DNA of 64,000 nt. It comes from Euryodendron excelsum (taxonomy: Eukaryota > Streptophyta > Magnoliopsida > Ericales > Pentaphylacaceae). How positions within the stretch are numbered: position 1 is the stretch's first letter; the number at the start of each line of letters is the position of its first letter. This document shows positions 48,402 to 58,325 of this stretch, piece by piece. Both the position numbers and the translations under genes were made by a program. Below the pieces are notes generated by a model, which searched no databases, was not told the DNA's origin, and saw nothing but the letters and a program-made list of their open reading frames with translations. The stretch spans positions 32,278,836-32,342,835 of the forward strand of contig CM065381.1 of NCBI GenBank assembly GCA_033060915.1, read 5' to 3'.

Positions 48402-50088
48402 ATGGTAGAGATTTCTCAGGATCCAAGCACTGAACAATCGGTAACTGCTCCTCTCGCCACTGATGGAAGAACGAAGAAGAAAACTGGAAAAGAAAAGGGA
48501 GAATCAAGCAAAATGGGAGAAGTATCGAAGAAAAGAAAAAGGGTGATCGGGGTGATCAAGAAAAGACTGTGGAAGAAGAAGTATTAGACCCTGATGTTCT
48601 GAATCCCTATTTCAATCAGGTCTCACTAAAGAAAAGGTACAAAGCTTCCTTCTATACTAGAAAAGTTATAAATGGTAGATTTGTTGATTTTGACTTCTTT
48701 GAGGGGATGGGGATCAAGTTTAGAGAAAAATTTTCTTGTCTGGGGTGGCTAGAAATGGCTAGCCTAAAAGAGAAGGTTTACCCAGAACTGGTGAGGCATT
48801 TTTATGCCAATCTCAAGCCATCCACCAGTAACCCCAACAGATTTACTAGTTTTGTGAAAAGGGTAAAAATAAAACTCAGTGGAAAGGTTTTAGAAAGCAT
48901 CTTTGGCCTTCCTGAGGTTGGCATTGAGAATCGACTTAAGAATCCTAGGGAAGTATTCTTTGTGATTTTGGGAACGGAAGTACGAAGCAAGAAAAAGAAA
49001 ACAATAACCTCTAATGAACTCTCTTTGGAACTAAAAATAGTTCATCACTTCCCGAATCATTGCCTAGCTCCAAGGAGTGGCAGATTTGACTACATCTCTG
49101 AGACTGAGATGCTCCTTCTATAGTGTTATGCAAGCATAGACAAGAAACCTCACATGACCATTATCCTTCTGGACAAAATGAGAGCAATTTTCACACACAA
49201 GACCAGTGATCTACCATATGGTATGGCCCTTACCAGGATCTTCAAACACTTTGGTGTTGAGCTTAGAGGAGAAAATGGAGAATCTGTGAAGGAAAGATTA
49301 GATGGGATTAATGAGTCAACTATGAAGAGCATGAGGTATGAGAAGAATACTAAAACAGACGAATGGGTTAGAAAGAAAGACAGTCACCCTGCTACTACCT
49401 CATCATCACAGGCAAAGCCAGAAGAACCTGAGGATTTTGACTTTGAAACCAAAATGGTTGGGCTGATGCATCAATTTAATTCCAAACTTGACAAATGCCT
49501 AACTGTGGTTGAGTATCTGGAAACAAGAGTGGGGCAACTGTCCATGGAAGTAAAGAACATCAAAATGGAAATCAAAGAGGCAATTCTAAGAGCTTTGAAA
49601 GAAGACAAGCTGCCTCTGCATTTGGAGAAGAAGAATCTAACCAAAGAGTGTCTGGTGTGAAGGAATCTAGTATGAATGAACCTGAACAAGAAATTTCTGC
49701 AGAGAAGGGACTTAGTGAGGAAGAACTAGAACAGGGCTAGAAAGCTGCAGAAGTAGGCCTAGGATTGTAAAAGGAAACTGCAGAGGTTGAAAAACAACCA
49801 GATGTGGAGAAAGAGGTTGAAGCCCCAGCTGTTAAGCAGTCTAAGAAGAGTGCCATAGAAAAACAAGAATCAGCACCTGAGCAATCTAATGTTCCAGATA
49901 AAGGGAAAGCCCCTACTGTAAGTGCTGACCCTTTTGCACCTCCCTCTTCTTCTCCTCCCTTTAAACCCAGATACAAGCAACGAGCCAGAAAGAAAGTCCC
50001 CTTCTGTCCTATTACCAAACCATATAACCTTAGAGATAGACCTGGCAAAGGAGTCTCTAACACTCCTGATGATCCTTTCATTCTGTGA
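48402..50088 (+). pseudogene. Additional ORF after pol (SIRE-type third ORF), broken
   Basis: Lies between RNase H and the 3' LTR, where SIRE-type elements carry an extra gene sometimes called env-like. Pieces: 48402-48587 (Lys/Ser-rich), 48569-49123 in another frame, a stop, 49154-49660 in the same frame, and 49804-50088 in a third frame. The central part (KVYPELVRHFYANL, then GKVLESIFGLP) resembles the putative plant transposon protein domain found in many plant repeats, as I recall it. Later a heptad-like stretch (RVGQLSMEVKNIKMEIKEAI) suggests a coiled coil. It ends PYNLRDRPGKG. No signal peptide or membrane anchor is seen, so an envelope role is not supported. Confidence 0.7.
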
Positions 50089-50341
50089 CCCTGCATATCA
50101 CTTTATTTTGTTTTTTTATCTTAACTCTGTTTTGGGATATTGCTAGCCTCTTTTGGACCAGCTTGTTGAACAATCGTTTTACACTTCTATGCATTTATTT
50201 TTATTGCTCTTGCTTCAGTGCTTTATCTCTATTTGGATGATATTGATTGGTTGCTTGCTTCCTTTACATACTTCATCTTTATCTTAACATTTTTGCTATT
50301 GTACCTATCAATTTTATCTCTCTACCTTTTTTATTTCTTGA

Positions 50342-50572
50342 CAAAAAAGGGGAGAACAAGTATCCTGCTGGTAGCATACATTGCCTTGTGGTTGAATTGA
50401 TTGAATTGATGGATTGATTTTTGTGACTTGAGATAGTCAGCTAATTTGATGTCTGGATCTATTCATAAGGGGGAAGATCTCATATTAAGGAGGAGGACAA
50501 TACATTTCAATCAATTTCATATTTGTTGTATGTTTATAAAGGAGGTTTTGTCATAATAAAAAAGGGAGAGAT
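50342..50572 (+). promoter_or_regulatory. Polypurine tracts before the Copia 3' LTR
   Basis: AAAAAAGGGGAGAA (about 50343), AAGGGGGAAGA (about 50468) and AAAAAAGGGAGAGA directly before the LTR. The last is the true plus-strand primer site by position; repeated upstream tracts are usual in SIRE-type elements. Confidence 0.7.
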
Positions 50573-52286
50573 TGTTGACCCAAGGGGTGATCTCCATTGT
50601 TTGTAATTGATTTTGATGATCACAAAATCTAGTCTTTATGATCTAACATGTTTAACTTAAGTATGCAGCTTAGTTCAAATGAATCAGATTTTTGAAATAT
50701 TTATGAACTATCATAGATGATCTTGCTAGCACTTCATAAGAGTATCAACACCATAATGGGCATATGAGCAGGATGTGAGAAATTGAACAAATTCAGGACA
50801 CGTGTATAATGGATATTGATATGGATCTCTATGGCAAGCTCATTTTCAAGACTTTCGATCCTCATGTCTCGGTTCCATTAAAAAAATTGTGCAAGCTTGA
50901 GCATGCCTCTCTCAAAGGCATTTTGAGAGAAGGCTAAGTGAGAAGTATGCTGAGATTGATGACAATACCGATGATTGGTAACACCTGATAACCTGACAAA
51001 GTAAGAAGACTTCACTATATAAGCAGCGAACCAGATTGCCAACTTAAAATGGTTTGATAAACCAAAGAGCTACAAGATGATATGAAATATCTAAGAGGTT
51101 TCAAAGATATGAAGAAAATCAGTAGAGTCAAGACATGTCTACACCATCAAAGACTGATTGTCAAAGGAGATAAGTTAATGTTTATGAAAAGCAACAGCAA
51201 CTACAACAGAGAGCCAGATGGCTAGCACCTATCAAGATTGCTGACAATCTAGATCTAAGGCAAATGACAAAATAGACAAGGAGATAGATTGACAGCACAA
51301 GTTGAATATTGCTAACAACCATATGAAGATCAAATCTCAAATGAAGTAAAGATATAGGTGGGAAGCACGAAGTGAAGTTCTTTAACAACATCGTTGAAGA
51401 GCAATAACCAATATAGTGGCAAGTCGACATTCGCGACACAAGGAAGATAATTGCTGACAATGCTACACAGAAAAATGCTTGGAACTCGATTGGCAGCACC
51501 AGTAGAAAATTGCTGACAATCTCGGCAGAAAATAGAAATTCGAGAATATGCTACAATGGTCAGAATTTTCAAAACTGTCCTAGTCGTTCACGCATTAAAT
51601 GCTCCTCTAACGGCTCTAACGGCTCTTTCTTGTGAGAGACTATAAATATATGTGTTCAAACTCATTTATGGGCAAGAGAGACAATGATCTTAAAGTGTAA
51701 AAATTCAAAAACCCTAAAATTCCCTCTCTACTTCATAACTGTCATCATCCGAAAGGTGTTATTGAGCTGTAACTTGCATTATCCTCACTTCTAAGAATGA
51801 CACTGATGGTTCTGTAACTGTATTACCTTCAAAAGGTTGTTGTAACCCCTGTGAGCTTGAGTGTAACTTGACAACACTCGGAAAAACCAAGAGCTTGGTT
51901 AAAGCTTCTCGACTGAAAGGATTTGGTGTAAATCCTTGGATGTATTAGTGAGCTGAGCACTAAAAGAAACTAGCAGTTGTATAAGAAGAAGATTACATAG
52001 TGGAACCCCTCGAGAGAATCGAGGAAGAGATGATGTAGGCAAAGTTTAAGCCAAACCTGTATAAATCTCTTGTTCTCTGCTTCTTTCTGTTCATATGTTT
52101 GTAAATTGATTTTTGATGAATGATTGTGCATGTTATTCTTAATTACCAGCAATCTAATTTCATAAGTGCCTCATCTCCTGTTTGTTGTTATTACCTAAAA
52201 TTGATTTTAAATTAACCTGAAAAATTTAGCAATTTTAAAGATCCCAATTCACCTTCCCCCCTCTTAGGATTGTCCTTAACCCAACA
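50573..52286 (+). repeat. 3' LTR of the Copia element
   Basis: 1714 bases, from TGTTGACCCAAGG to CCCAACA, the direct repeat of 41540-43258. Followed at once by AGTTG and pararetroviral sequence. Confidence 0.9.
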
Positions 52287-52290
52287 AGTT

Positions 52291-53144
52291 GGGGTAAGAG
52301 AAGATTCTTGTTTAATTGCATCTAGTATTTCAGCTTTGGCAATAGGGGTTAAATAATTATCTCACCATCCTTTGATGGTACCAGTAAACCCACTAATTAC
52401 CATTTGGTCTATAGCTTTGTCACTATTGTCACGTTGTTTACAAATGATACTATGCATACAGATACAATACTCATGTCAAATATCTGTTTATCTGCAAGAC
52501 CATCAAGATTTTATTCATAAATGGAATTATCTTGACAATTATTTTAAATAAAATTATTATTTTTCTCAAATAGTACGTCTTGAGCAGTAGGTCTTTTATA
52601 ATAATAGTGTTCTAAACGTCTAGGTTTAGTCACAATTTTATCGAGTTTATCTTGATCATCTGGATCAGAAGTATGATTTGATTTTACAGAAAGAGTAGAA
52701 ATTTGGAAAGAATGTAATTTCTTTTCTAACACAGAAACAAATTCATCTGTGGATTCTAATTTAAATCCTTTAATTTCTAAAGGAGGTTGTAAGGTAGCTT
52801 TAGCTTCTTTAGAGGGTTTAATCTCTTGGAGTTTCATTTGAAAAATCTTAGTATGTAGTTGATTTGGCTTATGATCTAAATGTAACAATTGTTAACCAAT
52901 TGTTTGCAAATATAAGTTCGTATAATTACTTTGATTAAGATCTTTCATAGTTATAGACACTGTCAACTACATAAGGTTTAACATAGTCATTAGCTTCTAG
53001 AACTTGAGCAGTTGAAGTGCTAGTGACTTTTAACAGTTCAGTAGGAGGGAAAACAGAATGAATAACAGATCCATAATCTGTCATCCAAGTTTCTTCTTCA
53101 AGCATATTAATATATTGAGTTTCCATGTAATATTGAAGAAACAA
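52291..53144 (-). pseudogene. Pararetroviral region after the movement protein (coat-protein N-terminal part), broken
   Basis: Open stretches 53144-52935 and 52888-52544 are in different frames. They are Lys/Glu-rich and of low similarity to anything I can name. After a disrupted part, a short conserved block (ISGFTGTIKGW.DNYL, about 52420-52360) is typical of the coat-protein entry region in plant pararetrovirus-like polyproteins. A stop replaces a conserved Trp there. It continues at 39021 beyond the insertion. Confidence 0.6.
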
Positions 53145-53634
53145 TGGAACAAAATGTTCTAATTGTTGAGTATGACTTAAATGATCAAAATATAGATTTT
53201 TATAATTTTTTAATTCAATAGGACTGAAACTAGAAAAGTACCAATTACAAAAAAAATTGTATTATGGTTAGAACAATTTCTTATTAAGGATTGCTCTCGT
53301 TGCATTGCCTGGACTTAAATCCATTAAAGACGAAAATTCATTTAAGAGGCAGTAGGTATTTTACTGAAGATTTAAGAATTCCATGAGGAATCTGTTAGTC
53401 AGAGATCCGAACAGACTCAATATCATCAGAAAGTCTAGATGTAAAAACTCTAGAGGTTTCTGGAAGAGAAATGTTATAAGGAGGAATTAAAGATCTAGTA
53501 AAAGAAGATCTGGATAGAGATCGTGATCTCGATTCTTGAGAAGATCCAGAAGTAAATCTTACATTTATATCTCCTTTAGGGGTTTAGACAATTTGATCCA
53601 CTTCTTCTTGAATCAAAGGAGCAGGTGGAACAGC

Positions 53635-54345
53635 TTATTGAAGCTGCCATATTTCTAGGAATCGTACCTCATCCCAGGTGATTTGACGATTAGTAGCTAT
53701 ATTAGAGCTAAGAAGATTAGATTCAATCACAACAGTATTTCCAAATGAACTAAATAACTTACAATTAGGTGGAAGTGTGTGAAGGACCTTAAAATAAATC
53801 CTGTAACTGAGACACAATGGTTCAGACCCTAGTTTAAAGTTATAACCATAGAGTTTGGTATTCAAACTCACAGCATCCAATAGATTGATATCTGTAAGTG
53901 ATAGTTATAAATTTGGATATACATTGAAGTATACTAGTCCATGGGCAACACTAGATTGCATAATTCCCATAAGAGAAGATTTCCAATCGAGACATCTAGC
54001 ATCTTGATGGACTGCTAAAAAACTAGCTGGTAAACCACTTAAAGTAAGAGGTTTAAAGGCAACTTGTATAAGTCCTATATGTAAAAAATTATATTTATTT
54101 TGATATCTTAGAATATCCATAGCATCCAAAAGTTGGATAGTCTGTTCTTCAAAATTCAAACTACTAGTTTGTTCAACAATTTTTACTCCTTTTAGATCAA
54201 AGATACCTATCTTATAAATAAAAGAAGGTTGTATAGAGGGTATAATCCACTTATTAAGAGCTTCCAATTGGTTTGGGTATTCATTTACCTCAGTCGCTTT
54301 AATGATGTTCTTACAAGAAGATATCGGTGAAAAGGATTCATCATG
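53635..54345 (-). pseudogene. Viral movement protein region (30K superfamily), broken
   Basis: In plant pararetroviruses this protein widens plasmodesmata for cell-to-cell spread. The open stretch 54267-53905 contains the family core (FLHIGLIQVAFKPL, then ARCLDWKSSLMG and VYFNVYPNL). The same frame resumes at 53880-53635 with LYGYNFKLGSEPL and RIYFKVLH. The frame extends upstream of the first Met to about 54345. A stop between the two stretches and many more downstream (53400-53200) disable it. Described only as a relic. Confidence 0.75.
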
Positions 54346-54660
54346 ACAAAAAGAAAGAGAGTATGTAATTCTTTGTATAAAATATCGTTATACAGAAAAT
54401 ATAAAATATCATTAATATTTCCGAGCTACCATCTATTGATCAAACAAGCACAGTTGTCAATGACTTACGAGCACAATCTAATACCAACCCTTTGCGCGGG
54501 TATAAGACAAGAGATAACAAAACCAGGAGCGACTTCGATACTGTACCACTTGTTTGAGCAATAGAAAATAAAGAAAACAGTAACAATAATTCACATAAAC
54601 CGTATATACGTACTTTATACTTAGAATTACATACCTTAGTTTACGCTACCATAAACAAAA

Positions 54661-54677
54661 TCATGGGTTTGATACCA
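54661..54677 (-). promoter_or_regulatory. Primer-binding site of the pararetrovirus
   Basis: The minus strand reads TGGTATCAAACCCATGA, matching the initiator-Met primer site used across Caulimoviridae (TGGTATCAGAGCC...) except for two changes. Its place between the TATA box and the first ORF is as expected. Confidence 0.7.
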
Positions 54678-54903
54678 ACTTTGCCCAGGTATATAATATA
54701 CACAGGTATATATAACAATTATCTAACAATTATAAAGGTAATATAGGTATACAACAACAATATACAATATAAATACAATAAGATGAAATCTTACCAATAA
54801 GAGAGCAATAAGAGAGCTAGAATATGAGAGAAAGACATTGATATATAAACAAGAGAGAGAGAAAGAGAATGTGTGGTGCCTTCAACAATGAGTGAAGGGT
54901 CCC

Positions 54904-54910
54904 TTATATA
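54904..54910 (-). promoter_or_regulatory. Caulimovirid-type TATA box
   Basis: The minus strand reads CTATATAAGGG, close in form to the 35S-type core promoter, about 230 bases before the primer-binding site and before the movement-protein gene. Whether it still works is unknown. Confidence 0.6.
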
Positions 54911-55004
54911 GACAAAAGAAAATAACTGTTTCGGATTTCAAAATTACAATTACGAGTCCAGAGAGACAAAAACAAAAAACTTTATACAAAAGTCAAAAGT
55001 TGCC

Positions 55005-55844
55005 TTATAAAAGTAATGACGCAGAATGGTGGAGGGTCCCAGATGAGTTGGAGTCAGTTGGCCATTTGCGCTTAAAGCAAGATGTCTTCTTGTCGTTTAG
55101 TGCGATAGCTAAAAAATGAAGATATTCCTTCACATGGGATGGCTCCTTTTTGTTGTCGTCCTTATCCTTATCTGATGAGGCATGAGAGCGAGGTCTTCTT
55201 GACTTTTTCTTGGCCATTATTTCAAGCATAGCATCAAAAAGATCCTCTATGGTCGGAGTAAAGTCCGAATCATGTTCATCCTTATAAGGATCTTGGGGTT
55301 CTCTTGCTAGACAAGTGTGATGAGAGGATTGGGATTGCATTTCTTCATCTGAATCTGAGTCAGATTTGAATGGGCCAAAAATTCTTCTTTTAATTGGCGT
55401 AAACATTCATACACTAATTCCTTATCTTTCATAAGGAGATTTTGCATTTTTAATGCATTTTTCATTATATCTAATTTGGATGTAAAAAGATAAGCTTGAG
55501 CTCTCTGGAACTCAAATTCTTGTTGATAATCCTTCACAATAGCAGTTATTTCTGCTACAATCTTGTCTAATTCTTTATTTATTTTGGACCACCATCCAAC
55601 ATGGAATTGACGATAAAGACAAAGAATGTTATCTTGGTCTTTTTTGACAAAAGGAGTATATTTCCAAATCCAAGATATCCCAAATTCTGTGAAAAAAATG
55701 TAAACGATTGGATCCATTCATATAATGGGTTCGGTCTATTTTATTGATTTGGGGTGAATATCCAACCCAAAGGCCCAATTGTTCTTGGCTAACATTAGGT
55801 AAGATAGTATGAAGTAGGAAGTCTTTTTTCACCTTGTGTTTCAC
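55005..55844 (-). pseudogene. Viral-like ORF upstream of the intergenic region, broken
   Basis: Three overlapping open stretches (55844-55629, 55717-55307, 55406-55005) in frames that alternate, indicating two frameshifts in one former ORF. The middle part is helical and charged (INKELDKIVAEITAIVKDYQ), a likely coiled coil. The end is acidic/basic and Ser-rich. I do not recognise a defined domain; by position it is the last ORF of the viral genome. Confidence 0.55.
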
Positions 55845-56438
55845 CCATTTAAAAATTCATATAACATATCAAATGTATATATAGATATTAGATTTTCATA
55901 ACTTTAAGAATCAGATTATTTGGACTTCTGGATCAAAAGATATGGTCAAATAATCACGATTGTCTTCAAGCAGCCATATTTTGAATTTCAAATCTAATAA
56001 GTCATCTTCCAACTTATTTTCATCCCATAAAACGTTCTTTTCATAAAACTTCATGAAACACCTAATTAGACATTTGAGTCTTCTTTCCAACCCCACAAGA
56101 ATCAAATCAACCCAATGGTTAGATCAAAAGATATGAGCAAACTACTAAGATTGTATCATAGGATATAGTTTTATCGAATTTTCAACTTTAGAAGAAAATT
56201 ATGTCCTCTAATTTTGTTCCTTGAATTAAGTTTCCTTAAAACATGATTCTCAAGGATTTAGATAATATTTTTCAAGTCTTGGTCACTCTTTCAAATGTTT
56301 CATAATCCTGTAATTACACCAACTAGACCCAGTATTAAAAGTATAGAATATATTTAATCAAGAAAACATTTATAAATCAAAGAAAGTTATCATCAAAACC
56401 ATATATAAAATTCCATATGAATAAATTTAGGGCTAACA

Positions 56439-57215
56439 CCATGATATCTCAATCCTGAACATTTGTGGTTAAGAAATCAAAGAATTCATAGGCCTCGTCT
56501 GGAGTTTTCTCATAGAGTTCTTCGTTACACATGGTATCTACAAAACATTTAAGTTCGGGTGATAAGAAGTGAAGAAGTTACTTATCACCATCCAAATTTC
56601 TAGACCATGGTGAGGGCATGAGTTCAAAAACTCCTTATACTGCTCCCAGCTTTGATAAAATGTCTCATGAGGACAAGGGGAGTGAATTAGGATATTTGGT
56701 GAACGAATCGCCTCAGTTCTATGCTCCGAAAAGTACTTTCTTAAAAATTCGCTTTGCAAGTGCTCCCAAAACCCTACGGACCTAGGCCTAAGAGAGTTGA
56801 ACCAATATTTCGTTGTATCCTTTAGTGAAAAAGGAAAAAGTTTGAGTCTAAAGGTTTAGATTTGGCATTGGTTGTGGTCATCAAGGAAGGTGACACACAC
56901 ATCTAAAAACTCGTTGAGATGGTCATGAGGTCGCTTGATATCAAGACCGCTAAACTTGGGGATAAGTTGCATCATTCCCAATTTAAGGGTCAAAGCATGA
57001 TGATCGGGAGGTAGGACAATGTAAGATTGTTGGCTATGACTAGTGGGATTAAGATAATCCCTTAATTGATATTGGGGCACATGAGGCTCTGCATAAGTAT
57101 GCGCACTCTCATTACCATGCAAACTCATGATGTCTTCTCTCTGGCTTTGTGGTTGGAAATTAGAAGGGTTTGATTGGAAATTGGGTGAAAGATTCTCATT
57201 CGGGGGAAGAGCCAT
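56439..57215 (-). pseudogene. Athila gag, N-terminal half
   Basis: Would encode the capsid part of the gag polyprotein. The start at 57215 begins MALPPNENLSPN. Family motifs follow: MMQLIPKFSGLD (about 56975-56940), EHRTEAIRS, FYQSWEQYKEFLNSCPHHG (the CPHH box) and CNEELYEKTPDEAYEFFDFL. The frame is broken by a stop at about 56856, a frameshift near 56540-56580, and a TGA in place of a conserved Trp near the end. It stops at the CCATG flank of the inserted LTR and resumes at 33247. Confidence 0.82.
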
Positions 57216-57737
57216 ATTGCCTAAATCAATGTATAAAAATGAAGCGTGAAATAATGAAGTGCTAGGTGTAAAATGGCGTACAAGTCTACCACTAGAATCT
57301 CTACCCCAAAGAAGCATGCAATATGAATGCAAGTGAATGTACAAACAATGGCACACCGTGCTTAACACATTATACATAAACAATTCAATGTAATTCTTCC
57401 TTCCGAACCTCCAATCTTCACATATGAATAACCATCGATTAATTCTCAATTCTCAACCTTCCGAACCTCTAATCTCCATATGCAAAGCAAGACCACCAAT
57501 TCAAAAATAAACAAACAACCTACTGCCTCTATCAAATCCACCCAAGTATGAATGCAATGCAATAATCAACAAAAACTATAAAGGCTAATTACACTAAGCT
57601 AACTAAAACACCTTAAGGGATGGAATGTCGTTACCCAAGGCATTAGGCCGAAGATAGCAACACGCTATAGAAGATGGAGAAGCAATTCCTTTGCCACAAG
57701 CAATCCAAGTTCGTCCAAGTAATGCCTTAGCCTTCGG

Positions 57738-57755
57738 TTCCTGGCAACGGCGCCA
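57738..57755 (-). promoter_or_regulatory. Primer-binding site of the Athila element
   Basis: The minus strand reads TGGCGCCGTTGCCAGGAA, the characteristic Athila-type primer site, six bases inside the LTR edge at 57762. Confidence 0.85.
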
Positions 57756-58325
57756 TAAAATTGACTACTCCTCGCAAGTGCAAGGTGTTGTCATAGTTTA
57801 ACCCAATGGTGGATGGGTATCGTATTTTTCTTGGGATTCAGAGTCCAATATAGACCAATGGCTTAGGCTCACCTAAGTTCATTCAAACACTCACAATCAA
57901 TAGAAAATGCTTCTATAAAAGGGTAAACAAAAAATAATTTGGGTTATTTTGGTTGAAAGCTAGGAAGTTGAAATGTAATGAATATTTAATCTAATTAAAG
58001 GGGAATTGGGCTCAATTGATTTAGATACTTAAACAATCCAATGATTCATTGAATTTTTATAAGTCAAATTGCTAATCCACAATCAAGGGTTGCAATTTGG
58101 GAGATTTAACTTTGAAACTTGATAATCCAACTTTAATCGATGTTAGATTTATAATCAATCTAAGGATCCTAGGTTAATATCATCGATTTGGCAAATTCTA
58201 AGCCATAATTGCTAAATCATGACTTAAAATTGCCAAACATAGTCAATAGCATAGGTGATCGAAGAAATTCAACAATCAACCAAAGAGAATTGAAGATCCA
58301 AGTAGATAAAACATAGAATTTATGA

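Larger units (their letters stand above)
41540..52286 (+). mobile_element. Full-length SIRE/Maximus-type Ty1/Copia retrotransposon, decayed
   Basis: 5' LTR 41540-43258, primer site, gag, protease, integrase, RT, RNase H, an additional ORF, polypurine tracts, 3' LTR 50573-52286. Domain order (integrase before RT) is that of Copia. The large size (10.7 kb), the long gag and the ORF after pol point to the SIRE lineage. The left flank is the TRIM-like element and the right flank is AGTTG plus pararetroviral sequence; the matching AGTTG lies at 39017-39021, before the TRIM. All frames carry stops. Confidence 0.92.
52287..55860 (-). mobile_element. Endogenous caulimovirid-like pararetrovirus fragment (main block)
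   Basis: On the minus strand from 55860 the order is: remains of a downstream ORF, a non-coding region with a 35S-like TATA box and a Met-tRNA primer site, a movement-protein gene, and the start of a coat-protein region. No reverse transcriptase or protease is present. The order (3' ORF, intergenic region, 5' ORF) means the integrated copy spans the point where the circular viral genome is linearised. There are no LTRs. The fragment is frame-broken and cannot make a virus. The outer edge at about 55860 is estimated. Confidence 0.78.
33248..56438 (+). mobile_element. SIRE-like LTR (probably solo) inserted in Athila gag, itself full of insertions
   Basis: Begins TGTTAGTCTAGGTGACAACC with the GGTGAATTAGG landmark shared with the LTR at 39162, and ends GGGCTAACA. 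The flanks are CCGTG (33243-33247) and CCATG (56439-56443), a 5-base duplication with one transition. LTR sequence is present at 33248-33658, 38284 to about 38880, and about 55860-56438, some 1.6 kb in all. A motif like AATCAG..GATCAAAAG recurs at 38816, 55910 and 56096, on both sides of the insertions. No primer site or coding part of this element is seen. Confidence 0.72.
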
